The notes below the pieces were generated by a model. The model saw nothing but the letters and a program-made list of their open reading frames with translations, was not told where the DNA came from and did no database searches. A stretch of 64,000 bases of DNA, taken from Methylocystis sp. IM3 (GTDB lineage Bacteria > Pseudomonadota > Alphaproteobacteria > Rhizobiales > Beijerinckiaceae). The DNA is taken from assembly GCF_038070105.1 (NCBI RefSeq), contig NZ_JBBPBZ010000002.1, positions 1,431,001 through 1,495,000 of the forward strand. Direction: 5' to 3'. The position numbers and the translations under genes are program-made. Positions 1 to 8,034 of this stretch are shown here, one piece after another (within the stretch, counting starts at the first letter, position 1; each line of letters starts with the position of its first letter).

Positions 1-1868
1 GCGAAGAAGTCCGGCGCGCTCGACGCCTGCCGGGTCATGGCGACATAGAGAGCGTCCTGCCACCCCGGCATCTCGGAGGACGGGCTCTCCTTCACCACGC
101 GCCGCCCGACGAAGAAGCTCGTGGTCATGACGTCGCAGGGGAAGCCGGCCTTGCGCATGAGCGCAAGGGCGGCCGGCACGCGGGGGCTTTCCATGTAGCC
201 GAAATGCAGAACGGCGACCGCGAAATCATCCGACAGCTTCTCGATCTCGTATCTTTTATCGACCGGCACCCGCGGCTGGTTTTCGGCGCGCACGCAAAGC
301 AGCAGCACATGCTCGTGCAGCACCTTGTTGTGCTTGATGTTGTGCATGAGCGAGGCCGGCGCGACATTGGGGTCGTTCGTCAGAAAAACCGCCGTGCCGG
401 GCGCCCGCATCGGCCGCGATTTCTCCAAAATGGGGATGAGCTCGCGGATCGGGATCGAATCGCGGCGCGTCTTCTCGTTGAGGAGCCGCGTGCCGCGCAC
501 CCAGGTCCACATGACGATCATGGAGCAGCCGCCGAGCGCCACCGGGACCCATCCCCCGTCGACGATCTTGAGAAGATTGGCGGCAAGGAAGGCGATATCG
601 ACCGACAGAAACGAGGCGATGACGATCAGGCTCAGCCAGAGCGGCCACTTCCAGTCGTAGCGCACCACGATGAAAGCGAGCGCGGTCGTCACCACCATGG
701 TACCGGTCACGGCGATGCCATAGGCCGAAGCGAGCGCCGAGGAGCTCCTGAAGGCGATGACAAGCAGCAGGACGCCGAGAAGCAGCAGCCGATTGACGCG
801 GGAAATGTATATCTGCCCCTCCTGCATCGCCGAGGTATGGGTGATCTCCAGTCGCGGCAGAAGCCCGAGCTGGATCGCCTGGCGAACGATCGAGAAGGCG
901 CCGGTAATCACGGCCTGGCTGGCGATGACCGTGGCGACGGTCGCGAGCAGGACGAGCGGCAGCATGGCCCAGTCCGGGGCAAGCAGAAAGAAGGGATTGT
1001 CGACCGCCTCGGGCCGCGACAGGATCAGCGCGCCCTGACCGAGATAATTGAGAAGCAGCGCGGGAAGCACGAAGCAGAGCCAGGCCGCCTGGATCGGGAA
1101 GCGCCCGAAATGCCCCATGTCGGCGTAAAGCGCCTCGGCGCCCGTGACGCCGAGAAAGACCGAGCCGAGGACGGCGAATCCGAGCCAGCCGTTCTCGAGG
1201 AGAAAGGCGACGCCCGAACGCGGATCGAAGGCCCAGAGGATCTGCGGCGCGTCTGAGATGTGCATGGCCCCGAGCCCGCCGATCACGGCGAAGAAGATCA
1301 CCATGATCGGGCCGAAGAAGCTCGCGACGCGCGCCGTGCCGCGGCTTTGCACCCAGAACAGGCTGATCAGGATGAAGAGAGTCAGCGGCATGACGTATCC
1401 GCTGAGATGATGGGTCACGAGTTCGAGGCCCTCGACAGCCGAGAGGACGGAGATCGCCGGCGTGATGATGGCGTCGCCTGAAAAAAGCGCGGCGCCCGCG
1501 ACGCCGAGGAGGAAGATCACGGCGGACCGCCCGCCCACCGAGGACTCCGCGAGCGCCATCAGCGAAAGCGTGCCGCCCTCGCCGCGGTTGTCGGCGCGCA
1601 TCAGGAAGAGGACATACTTCAGGGTGACGGTGAAGAGCAGCGCATAGATCAGGAGCGAGATGGCGCCGACGACCGCCTGTTCGGTCAGGAAGTCGGCTTT
1701 CACGCTGTGGGCGAGCGACTCGCGGAACGCATAGAGCGGGCTCGTGCCGATGTCGCCATAGACCACGCCGATCGACCCGAGAATCAAGGCGGCGGTCGAT
1801 TGCCCTGCGTGCTCTGGCCTGGTTTCGGGGTTTGCCGTCTGAACGCCGATTTGCTCATGCTTCGTCAT
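1..1868 (-). CDS. kup: Kup low-affinity potassium transporter, copy 1 (3' end cut by window)
   Basis: K+ uptake protein of the inner membrane (Kup/HAK/KT family, probably H+-coupled). The translated protein opens MTKHEQIGVQ and soon reaches the family signature GSIGVVYGDIGTSPLYA. About twelve hydrophobic segments follow, then a soluble C-terminal domain with HNIKHNKVLHE. The ATG is the first start before the conserved core. By comparison with the second copy next door only about 15 C-terminal residues lie outside the window. The second kup gene lies upstream of it on the same strand, separated by 30 bases, so the two are probably co-transcribed as a tandem duplication. Identification is secure; which copy is physiologically dominant cannot be read from sequence. 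Confidence 0.95.
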   Translation of the reverse strand, partial: MTKHEQIGVQTANPETRPEHAGQSTAALILGSIGVVYGDIGTSPLYAFRESLAHSVKADFLTEQAVVGAISLLIYALLFTVTLKYVLFLMRADNRGEGGTLSLMALAESSVGGRSAVIFLLGVAGAALFSGDAIITPAISVLSAVEGLELVTHHLSGYVMPLTLFILISLFWVQSRGTARVASFFGPIMVIFFAVIGGLGAMHISDAPQILWAFDPRSGVAFLLENGWLGFAVLGSVFLGVTGAEALYADMGHFGRFPIQAAWLCFVLPALLLNYLGQGALILSRPEAVDNPFFLLAPDWAMLPLVLLATVATVIASQAVITGAFSIVRQAIQLGLLPRLEITHTSAMQEGQIYISRVNRLLLLGVLLLVIAFRSSSALASAYGIAVTGTMVVTTALAFIVVRYDWKWPLWLSLIVIASFLSVDIAFLAANLLKIVDGGWVPVALGGCSMIVMWTWVRGTRLLNEKTRRDSIPIRELIPILEKSRPMRAPGTAVFLTNDPNVAPASLMHNIKHNKVLHEHVLLLCVRAENQPRVPVDKRYEIEKLSDDFAVAVLHFGYMESPRVPAALALMRKAGFPCDVMTTSFFVGRRVVKESPSSEMPGWQDALYVAMTRQASSAPDFF

Positions 1869-1898
1869 GACGATCCCCTTTTTGAAATGGCGAAAGCT

Positions 1899-3830
1899 CT
1901 AGATCGTCACCTGCGCCCCGAGTTCGACCACCCGGTCGGAAGGTATCGAGAAGAAGTCCGTGGCGTTGGCGGCCTGCTTGGTCAGCGCCACGAAAAGCTT
2001 GTCTTGCCAGGCCGGCATCTCGGACGCCGCGCTCTCCTTGATCGTCCGCCGGCCAAGGAAGAAGCTCGTGGTCATGATGTCATATTTGAACCCCGACTTC
2101 CGCATGAGCGCGAGGGCGGCCGGCACGCGCGGGCTCTCCATGAAGCCAAAATGCAGGATGGCGCTGGCGAAATCGTCGGAGAGCTTTTGCAGCTCGAAGC
2201 GCTTTTCGGGCGCGACGCGCGGGCGGTTCTCGGTGCGCACGCAGATGATCAGCACGCGCTCGTGCAGCACCTTGTTGTGCTTGATGTTGTGCATGAGCGC
2301 CGCCGGCGCGACCTTCGGGTCGCTCGTCAGAAAGATGGCCGTTCCCGGCACGCGGGTCGGTTTCGATTTCTGGAGCATCCCGATCAGGTCCATGATCGGG
2401 ATCGAGTCCCGGTGCGTCTTCTCGGCCAGGAGCCGCGTGCCCCGCACCCATGTCCACATGACGATCATCACGCAGCCCCCGAGCGCCAGCGGCACCCAGC
2501 CGCCTTCCTTGATTTTCAAGAGGTTCGCCGCGAGGAAGGTGAATTCGACGACGAGGAAGGAGGCGGCGAACAGGATCGCGAGCCACAGCGGCCAGCCCCA
2601 TTTGCGCCAGGCGACGATGAACAGAAGCGAGGTCGAGAGCACCATCGTGCCGGTGACGGCGATGCCATAGGCCGAGGCCAGCGCCGAGGAGCTCTTGAAG
2701 GCGACGACCAGCAGCAGGACGCCGATCAGCAGCAGGCGGTTGATGCGGCCGATGTAGATCTGCCCCTCCAGCATGGCCGAGGTATGGGTGATTTCGAGGC
2801 GCGGCAGTAGGCCGAGCTGGATCGCCTGCCGGGAAAGAGAGAAGGCGCCGGTGATGACGGCCTGCGCGGCGATGGTCGTGGCGAGCGTCGAAAGGATGAC
2901 GAGCGGCAGAAGCAGCCAGTCCGGGGCCATGAGGAAGAAGGGATTGCCGACCGCCTCGGGCTGCGAGAGGACGAGCGCCCCCTGGCCGAGATAGTTGAGC
3001 AGAAGCGCCGGCAGCACGAAGGTCAGCCAGGCGATCTGGATGGGGCGTCGGCCGAAATGGCCCATATCGGCATAGAGCGCCTCGACGCCGGTGACCGACA
3101 GGAAGACCGAGCCCAGCACGGCGAAGCCGAGCCAGCCATTGTTGAGCAGAAAAACGAGGCCGTGGCGCGGGTCGAAGGCCCCGAGCACTTGCGGTGCGTC
3201 GGCGATATGCGCGCCGCCGAGCACGCCGAGCGTGAGGAAAAAGACCAGCATGATCGGGCTGAACAGGGCGGCGACGCGGGCCGTGCCGCTGCTTTGCACC
3301 CAAAAGAGCGTCACCAGGATGAAGATGGTGATCGGCGCCACATATTCGCTGAAGCGATGCGTCACGAGTTCGAGGCCCTCGACCGCGGACAGCACGGAAA
3401 TGGCCGGGGTGATCATCGCCTCGCCCGCAAAGAGCGCCGCGCCGCCGACGCCGAGCAGAAAGGCGATGCGCGTCTGGCGTCCGAGCGCAGTCTGCGCCAG
3501 CGCCATCAGCGAGAGAATGCCGCCTTCGCCGCGGTTGTCGGCGCGCATCACGAAGAAGATGTATTTGATCGTGACGGTGAAAATCAGCGCGAAGATCAGA
3601 AGCGAGATCGAGCCGATGACGCCTTCCTCCGTCAGCGCGTCGGCGCGGGCCTCATGGGCGAGCGATTCGCGCAAGGCGTAGAGCGGGCTCGTGCCGATGT
3701 CGCCGTAAACGACGCCGATGGAGCCGACGATCAGCCCGAGCAGTCCCCCCTTGCCGTGTTCATGCCCATGTTCGTCGGGGCTGGCCGCTTTCGTGGCGGC
3801 CTGCGCCTCCGCGCCCGCTTGCTGGGTCAT
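1899..3830 (-). CDS. kup: Kup low-affinity potassium transporter, copy 2
   Basis: Full-length 643-residue paralogue of the neighbouring Kup protein. It has GSIGVVYGDIGTSPLYA near residue 35, about twelve membrane segments with conserved MRADNRGEGG and GVTGVEALYADMGHFGR, and a cytoplasmic C-terminal domain ending in GAQVTI. The reading frame stays open far upstream, but the start chosen is the ATG giving MTQQAGAEAQ. This gives a normal family length, and a purine-rich stretch precedes it. A histidine-rich N-terminal piece (DEHGHEHGKGG) is absent from copy 1. It would be the first gene of a two-kup operon. Family assignment is certain; ion-coupling details are inferred from the family. Confidence 0.96.
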   Translation of the reverse strand: MTQQAGAEAQAATKAASPDEHGHEHGKGGLLGLIVGSIGVVYGDIGTSPLYALRESLAHEARADALTEEGVIGSISLLIFALIFTVTIKYIFFVMRADNRGEGGILSLMALAQTALGRQTRIAFLLGVGGAALFAGEAMITPAISVLSAVEGLELVTHRFSEYVAPITIFILVTLFWVQSSGTARVAALFSPIMLVFFLTLGVLGGAHIADAPQVLGAFDPRHGLVFLLNNGWLGFAVLGSVFLSVTGVEALYADMGHFGRRPIQIAWLTFVLPALLLNYLGQGALVLSQPEAVGNPFFLMAPDWLLLPLVILSTLATTIAAQAVITGAFSLSRQAIQLGLLPRLEITHTSAMLEGQIYIGRINRLLLIGVLLLVVAFKSSSALASAYGIAVTGTMVLSTSLLFIVAWRKWGWPLWLAILFAASFLVVEFTFLAANLLKIKEGGWVPLALGGCVMIVMWTWVRGTRLLAEKTHRDSIPIMDLIGMLQKSKPTRVPGTAIFLTSDPKVAPAALMHNIKHNKVLHERVLIICVRTENRPRVAPEKRFELQKLSDDFASAILHFGFMESPRVPAALALMRKSGFKYDIMTTSFFLGRRTIKESAASEMPAWQDKLFVALTKQAANATDFFSIPSDRVVELGAQVTI

Positions 3831-4096
3831 GAAGCAATCCTTTTGGAAATGGGGTCGGTCGCGCCAGCGGACGCGCGAGGGGGGAGGGGCCGCTCGAACA
3901 CAAGCTTCCGGGCAGACACGGACAAAGCCTCTCCAGCGCGAAAGGGCGTCCTTCCGCAAACGGAGCGGCGATATACGCTCTTTTCCGGTAGATGAGAAGG
4001 CCGAGTTTTGCGCCGCAAAATTGGCCGGGCTCGCCGTCGCGCGCGAGAAGGCGCAACCTATCTTTCGAATGGCGCGCAGCAGGGGAGGGAGCGACC

Positions 4097-4894
4097 ATGA
4101 CGCAAGGGTTTCAGGGGAAAGGCTTTGCCGCCGCGGCGAGCGCCGTTTCGGCGCATGTCGTTCACACCGGCGCCGAGGGGCTGGAGCAGGGAATGGCGAC
4201 GCTGCCCGGCGGCGCCCCGGCCTATTACGCCTTACCGGAAGGCGGCCGGAATCTGCCGGTTGTTCTTGTGGCGCAAGAAATCTTCGGCTTGCACGAGCAC
4301 ATCCGCGACATTGTGCGCCGCCTGGCCAAGCTCGGCTATTTCGCCGTGGCGCCGGACTATCTGATCCGTTACGGCGATCCCATGGCGGCGCCAGACATCG
4401 ACACGATTCTTCGCGAGATCGTGGCCAAGGTTCCGGATGCGGAGACAATGGCGATCTTCGACGAGGCGCTCGCTTTCGCGGTGAGCCGCGACGCCGATCC
4501 GAAGCGGGCCGCCATGACCGGCTTCTGCTGGGGCGGCCGCATCGCCTGGCTCTACGCCGCGCATCGGCCGGACCTTGCCGCCTGCGTCCCCTGGTATGGC
4601 CGGCTCGACGGCTCCCATACAGCCGTGCAGCCGCGCTGGCCGATCGATGTCGCGGCGGAAATAAAGGTCCCGACGCTCGGCCTCTATGGTGGCGCCGATC
4701 CCAGCATCCCGCTCGACCTCGTGACGCGCATGATGGAGCGCCTCGCCGAGGCGGACGCGCCGGCGGACATCATGCTCTATGACGACGCGCCGCACGGTTT
4801 CTTTTCAGATTACCGGCCGAGCTATCGGGAGCAGGCGGCGCGGGACGCCTGGGAGCGAATGCTGGCCTTTTTCCGCGCCAATGGCGTCGGCTAG
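4097..4894 (+). CDS. Dienelactone hydrolase family protein
   Basis: Cytoplasmic alpha/beta hydrolase of 265 residues. The nucleophile elbow is TGFCWGGR with the catalytic cysteine (C-x-G-G, as in carboxymethylenebutenolidase). The acid is likely in LYGGADPSIP and the histidine in DAPHGFFSDYRPSYR near the C-terminus. Dienelactone hydrolases open lactone rings in aromatic degradation, but many relatives have unknown substrates, and no aromatic pathway genes lie here. The ATG was chosen because aggggaggga sits just before it; the frame is open further upstream without a better site. It is transcribed away from the kup pair and stands alone. Confidence 0.9.
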   Translation: MTQGFQGKGFAAAASAVSAHVVHTGAEGLEQGMATLPGGAPAYYALPEGGRNLPVVLVAQEIFGLHEHIRDIVRRLAKLGYFAVAPDYLIRYGDPMAAPDIDTILREIVAKVPDAETMAIFDEALAFAVSRDADPKRAAMTGFCWGGRIAWLYAAHRPDLAACVPWYGRLDGSHTAVQPRWPIDVAAEIKVPTLGLYGGADPSIPLDLVTRMMERLAEADAPADIMLYDDAPHGFFSDYRPSYREQAARDAWERMLAFFRANGVG

Positions 4895-4909
4895 CCTGCG
4901 CCGATCGCG

Positions 4910-5128
4910 CTAGAAATCGCTCGCCACTCCCTTGACCTCCCAATCGCCGAAACGGGCGGGATCGAGCCCGCCCCGGCCGCCGAGCTCTTCGGGCCGGCGC
5001 TCGGCGCCGGCGGCCTTTCGGCGTGCCTCCGCTTCGGCCAGCGCGCGCTGCGCGGCCGGCGGCAGTGGGCTGTTTGCGCCGGCCGCGTTTCCAACGTCTT
5101 TTGTCTGTTTCGTCCCGGACATGGCCAT
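4910..5128 (-). CDS. DUF1674 protein (SDHAF4-like, putative succinate dehydrogenase assembly factor)
   Basis: Small 72-residue protein whose C-terminus, GLDPARFGDWEVKGVASDF, is the hallmark of DUF1674, the family of the mitochondrial succinate dehydrogenase assembly factor SDHAF4. The N-terminal half is polar and alanine-rich (AQRALAEAEARRKAAG), probably helical. Two starts, MAMSG and MSG, are six bases apart; the longer is given. It is divergent from the rRNA methyltransferase gene and convergent with the hydrolase gene, with only 15 bases between stops. In alphaproteobacteria DUF1674 genes often sit beside an RsmB-type methyltransferase gene, which fits. The assembly role is inferred from family knowledge. 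Confidence 0.85.
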   Translation of the reverse strand: MAMSGTKQTKDVGNAAGANSPLPPAAQRALAEAEARRKAAGAERRPEELGGRGGLDPARFGDWEVKGVASDF

Positions 5129-5199
5129 CACCGAGGTTCTCGCACGCGGACGCCGCCTTGTGCTATGGTCCCGCCGGACGGGGCAGCGGAGACGGCCGC

Positions 5200-6612
5200 T
5201 TGATCGATAGTAAACCATTCCGCGGGCGGCCGAAAACAGGGCGTCAATCGACAAGGCAGGGATTTGTTCCGGCGGAAGCCGCCCGCGAGGCGGAGGCTGC
5301 GAAGATACCTGGCCTGCCCGCGCGCCTTGCCGCAGCCGCGATCATCGGAGACGTGGCGCAGGGCGGCCATCGTCTCGATGAATGTTTTTCGCCGCAGGCC
5401 GTGCCCAGCCGCCTTACGGGCCTCGATTCGCGCGACGTGTCGCTTGCGCGCTCGATCGCCACTGTCGCGCTGCGCCGCCTGGGCCTCATCCGTCATGCGC
5501 TGGCCACGCTTCTCGAAACCGGCCTTCCGCGTCAGGCCGGTCGACTGGAATTCACGCTCATCGCGGCCGCCGCGCAGCTTCTCTTCCTCGACGCCGCCGA
5601 CCATGCGGCGATCGATCTCGCTGTCCGCGCGACGAAGCTCGAGCCCAAGACCACCCCCTATTCGGGACTGGTCAATGGGGTGCTGCGCAATCTGCTGCGC
5701 CGGCGCGACGAATTTCTGGAGCTGGCCGCGAGCGGGGATTACGATACGCCTGCCTGGCTCCTCCAGCGCTGGCGAAAACATTACGGCGAAGAGACCGCCC
5801 GCGCCATTTCGGCGATGCACATGCGCGAGCCGCCCCTCGACCTGACGGTAAAGTCCGGGCCTGAGGAATGGGCCGAGCGGCTCGACGGCGTCGTGCTGCC
5901 GACCGGCTCCGTGCGCCTTCGCACGCGCACGCCGGTCGTTGAACTCCCCGGCTACGAAGAGGGGGAGTGGTGGGTGCAGGACGCTGCTGCGGCGCTGCCC
6001 GCCCGGCTCCTCTCCGCGAAGGCGGACGAGCGCTTGCTCGACATGTGCGCCGCCCCTGGCGGCAAGACGGCGCAGCTCGCCATGGCGCGCGCCCATGTGG
6101 TGGCGCTGGACCGCTCGGCCGAGCGCCTGAAGGTTCTCGCGGGCAATCTGTCGCGTCTCGGCCTCCGGGCCGACGTCGCCGTCGCCGACGCGACCGGCTA
6201 TCAGGCCCAGCCCTTCGACGGCATTCTCATCGACGCGCCCTGTTCCGCCACCGGCACTGCGCGCCGCCACCCGGACGTGCCCTGGACCAAAAAGCCGGGC
6301 GATATCGAAACGCTCGCCGCCCTGCAGACGAAAATGCTGGCTCGCGCGGCCTTGCTTACAAAGGCTGGCGGACGAATCGTCTATTGCACCTGTTCGCTCG
6401 AGCCAGAGGAGGGCGAGCAGCAGATCGCGAGCTTCCTGCGTCGCAACCCGGATTTCCGGCGCGACCCCGTGACGCCGGCGGATGGCGTGCCGTCCGAGTT
6501 CATCAACCGTGACGGCGATCTGCGCACGCTGCCCTGCTACTGGCCCAACGAAGACCCGCGGCTCGCGGGAATAGACGGGTTTTTCGCCTCACGGCTCGTG
6601 CGGCAGGCCTGA
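5200..6612 (+). CDS. RsmB/NOP-family rRNA (cytosine-C5) methyltransferase
   Basis: SAM-dependent m5C methyltransferase, probably acting on 16S rRNA. The first ~140 residues are a NusB-like RNA-binding domain (RDVSLARSIATVALRRLG, GLVNGVLRNLLRR). The C-terminal catalytic domain shows motif I LLDMCAAPGGKTAQLA, the motif IV proline-cysteine DAPCSATGTARRHPDV, and the catalytic cysteine YCTCSLEPEEGE. Length of about 470 residues is normal. The frame is open upstream to about 5023; I chose the TTG followed by IDSKPFRGRP, preceded by a purine-rich stretch, but the start is uncertain. It is divergent from the DUF1674 gene. RsmB (C967) is the best guess; RsmF-like paralogues share these motifs. Confidence 0.9.
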   Translation: MIDSKPFRGRPKTGRQSTRQGFVPAEAAREAEAAKIPGLPARLAAAAIIGDVAQGGHRLDECFSPQAVPSRLTGLDSRDVSLARSIATVALRRLGLIRHALATLLETGLPRQAGRLEFTLIAAAAQLLFLDAADHAAIDLAVRATKLEPKTTPYSGLVNGVLRNLLRRRDEFLELAASGDYDTPAWLLQRWRKHYGEETARAISAMHMREPPLDLTVKSGPEEWAERLDGVVLPTGSVRLRTRTPVVELPGYEEGEWWVQDAAAALPARLLSAKADERLLDMCAAPGGKTAQLAMARAHVVALDRSAERLKVLAGNLSRLGLRADVAVADATGYQAQPFDGILIDAPCSATGTARRHPDVPWTKKPGDIETLAALQTKMLARAALLTKAGGRIVYCTCSLEPEEGEQQIASFLRRNPDFRRDPVTPADGVPSEFINRDGDLRTLPCYWPNEDPRLAGIDGFFASRLVRQA

Positions 6613-6614
6613 GC

Positions 6615-7976
6615 CTACTCGGCGTTTTTCTCGCAGGCGACGAGCGCGGAAATGGATTTGGCGCGCTCGGCGAGGTCGGCCGTCGCGAGCGGGGAGCCGC
6701 CCGCCGAAGCGTCGTAAGCCACCCCGTTGGCGTCGAGGAAATTCATCAGGACCGTCGTCTTGATGGCGAAATTGACGTTCTGGGCGAGGTCGTCCGCCTT
6801 TCCCGCGATGGCGAGAGCGTTCAGCTTGCTCACGACGACCCCAACGACATTGCCGTTCTGGTCCATGACAGGTCCGCCGCTATTGCCTCTCTGCACCGGC
6901 GCGGAAATCTGGATGAAGCGCGTATCGTCGCCGGCGCCCGCGGTGGCCGACACATTGCCCAGGGTGAAATTGCCGTTGGTGGAGAGCAGGCCGACGAGCG
7001 GATAGCCGAAAACCGCAATCTGTTCGCCGATCCTCACGCCCGCCCGCAGCCTTGCCCGTGCAGGAGACGGGGCGTCGATTTTGAGCAAGGCCAGATCGTT
7101 GGCGTCGTCGCGCGCGAGAATCCGCGCGGGCGTCGGCGAAGACAGGCTTGGCGCGACCATGACGCGGTCGCAATCCTGGACCACATGGGCATTGGTGACC
7201 AGCGAGCCCTTGTCGGAGACAAAAAAGCCGGTCCCGGTCGAGAGGCTCGCCTCCGCCCGCGGGGCGGGCGCCGGCGCTTCTCGCGTCTGGGCCGGGGGCT
7301 GTTCACGCGGGGCGTCGGTTCTCGTCATCTGTGAAGGGTCCGCGGCAAGAAAGCGCAGCGCGCCTTCTTTCGGGCCGGCAAAGCGCGCGATCCAGACGAA
7401 ACCCCTGCCGCCCGCCAGCTCATACACCGGCAGACCGCGGCGCGCAGACTCCTGGAAATTCATCAGATAGTCGACGAGAAATCCACGGTGCGGGCTCTTT
7501 CCGGCCTTGAGCGCGCGGAGCGCGTCGCCGCGCAGGGGCGCGAGTTCAATTTCGCCCCATGACGCAATCACGCCGGCGCTCGAAGAAACCACGCGCGGCG
7601 GCCCGCCGAAGCGCGCGGAAAGCCGCTCGAGCTCGCTCTGGATTTCCTTTTGCGAGAAGAAAGCCGGCGCGACGGACTTGTTAATGTAGGTGACGACATT
7701 GTTGTAGAGATGAAGGATGGTGAGCGTCTTGTTGACGCCGTCCTTGGTCTCGCTGAAGCGGCAGGCGACCGCGTGATCGTATTGCTCGCTCGGCTGGCAT
7801 TTGTATCTCTTGTATTGCCACGAACCCGGCGCGACGGTGGCGCCGACGGCGAGCCCTTCGACCGCGTAGGGCTCCATGAAACGGATGCCGCCGGAAGACT
7901 TGGCGATGGCGGGGGCCGGCAGGGACATCAGCGGGAGCAGCAGCAGGGAAAGGCAGGGTCTGAGCAATGAAACCAT
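6615..7976 (-). CDS. Secreted trypsin-like serine protease (S1C family)
   Basis: 453-residue exported protein. The N-terminus (MVSLLRPCLSLLLLPLMSLP then APAIAKS) is a typical Sec signal peptide. Residues ~30-220 are a domain of unknown function. The C-terminal half is a trypsin fold with catalytic histidine in VTNAHVVQDC, aspartate in NDLALLKID and serine in QRGNSGGPVMDQNG. No PDZ domain is visible after it, unlike DegP, so it probably does not form the DegP-type oligomer. A proline-alanine linker joins the halves. Its stop faces the methyltransferase stop three bases away. Substrate unknown; periplasmic quality control is plausible. Confidence 0.88.
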   Translation of the reverse strand: MVSLLRPCLSLLLLPLMSLPAPAIAKSSGGIRFMEPYAVEGLAVGATVAPGSWQYKRYKCQPSEQYDHAVACRFSETKDGVNKTLTILHLYNNVVTYINKSVAPAFFSQKEIQSELERLSARFGGPPRVVSSSAGVIASWGEIELAPLRGDALRALKAGKSPHRGFLVDYLMNFQESARRGLPVYELAGGRGFVWIARFAGPKEGALRFLAADPSQMTRTDAPREQPPAQTREAPAPAPRAEASLSTGTGFFVSDKGSLVTNAHVVQDCDRVMVAPSLSSPTPARILARDDANDLALLKIDAPSPARARLRAGVRIGEQIAVFGYPLVGLLSTNGNFTLGNVSATAGAGDDTRFIQISAPVQRGNSGGPVMDQNGNVVGVVVSKLNALAIAGKADDLAQNVNFAIKTTVLMNFLDANGVAYDASAGGSPLATADLAERAKSISALVACEKNAE

Positions 7977-8034
7977 CCCGAACGAAGCGCCCCGCCAGAG
8001 CAGTCGCCTATCGCAGCAGCTAACACACTGGCCG

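Noticed and set aside
1960..3681. Plus-strand reading frames across the kup genes
   Set aside because: They run opposite to clear Kup proteins and have the composition of antisense shadows.
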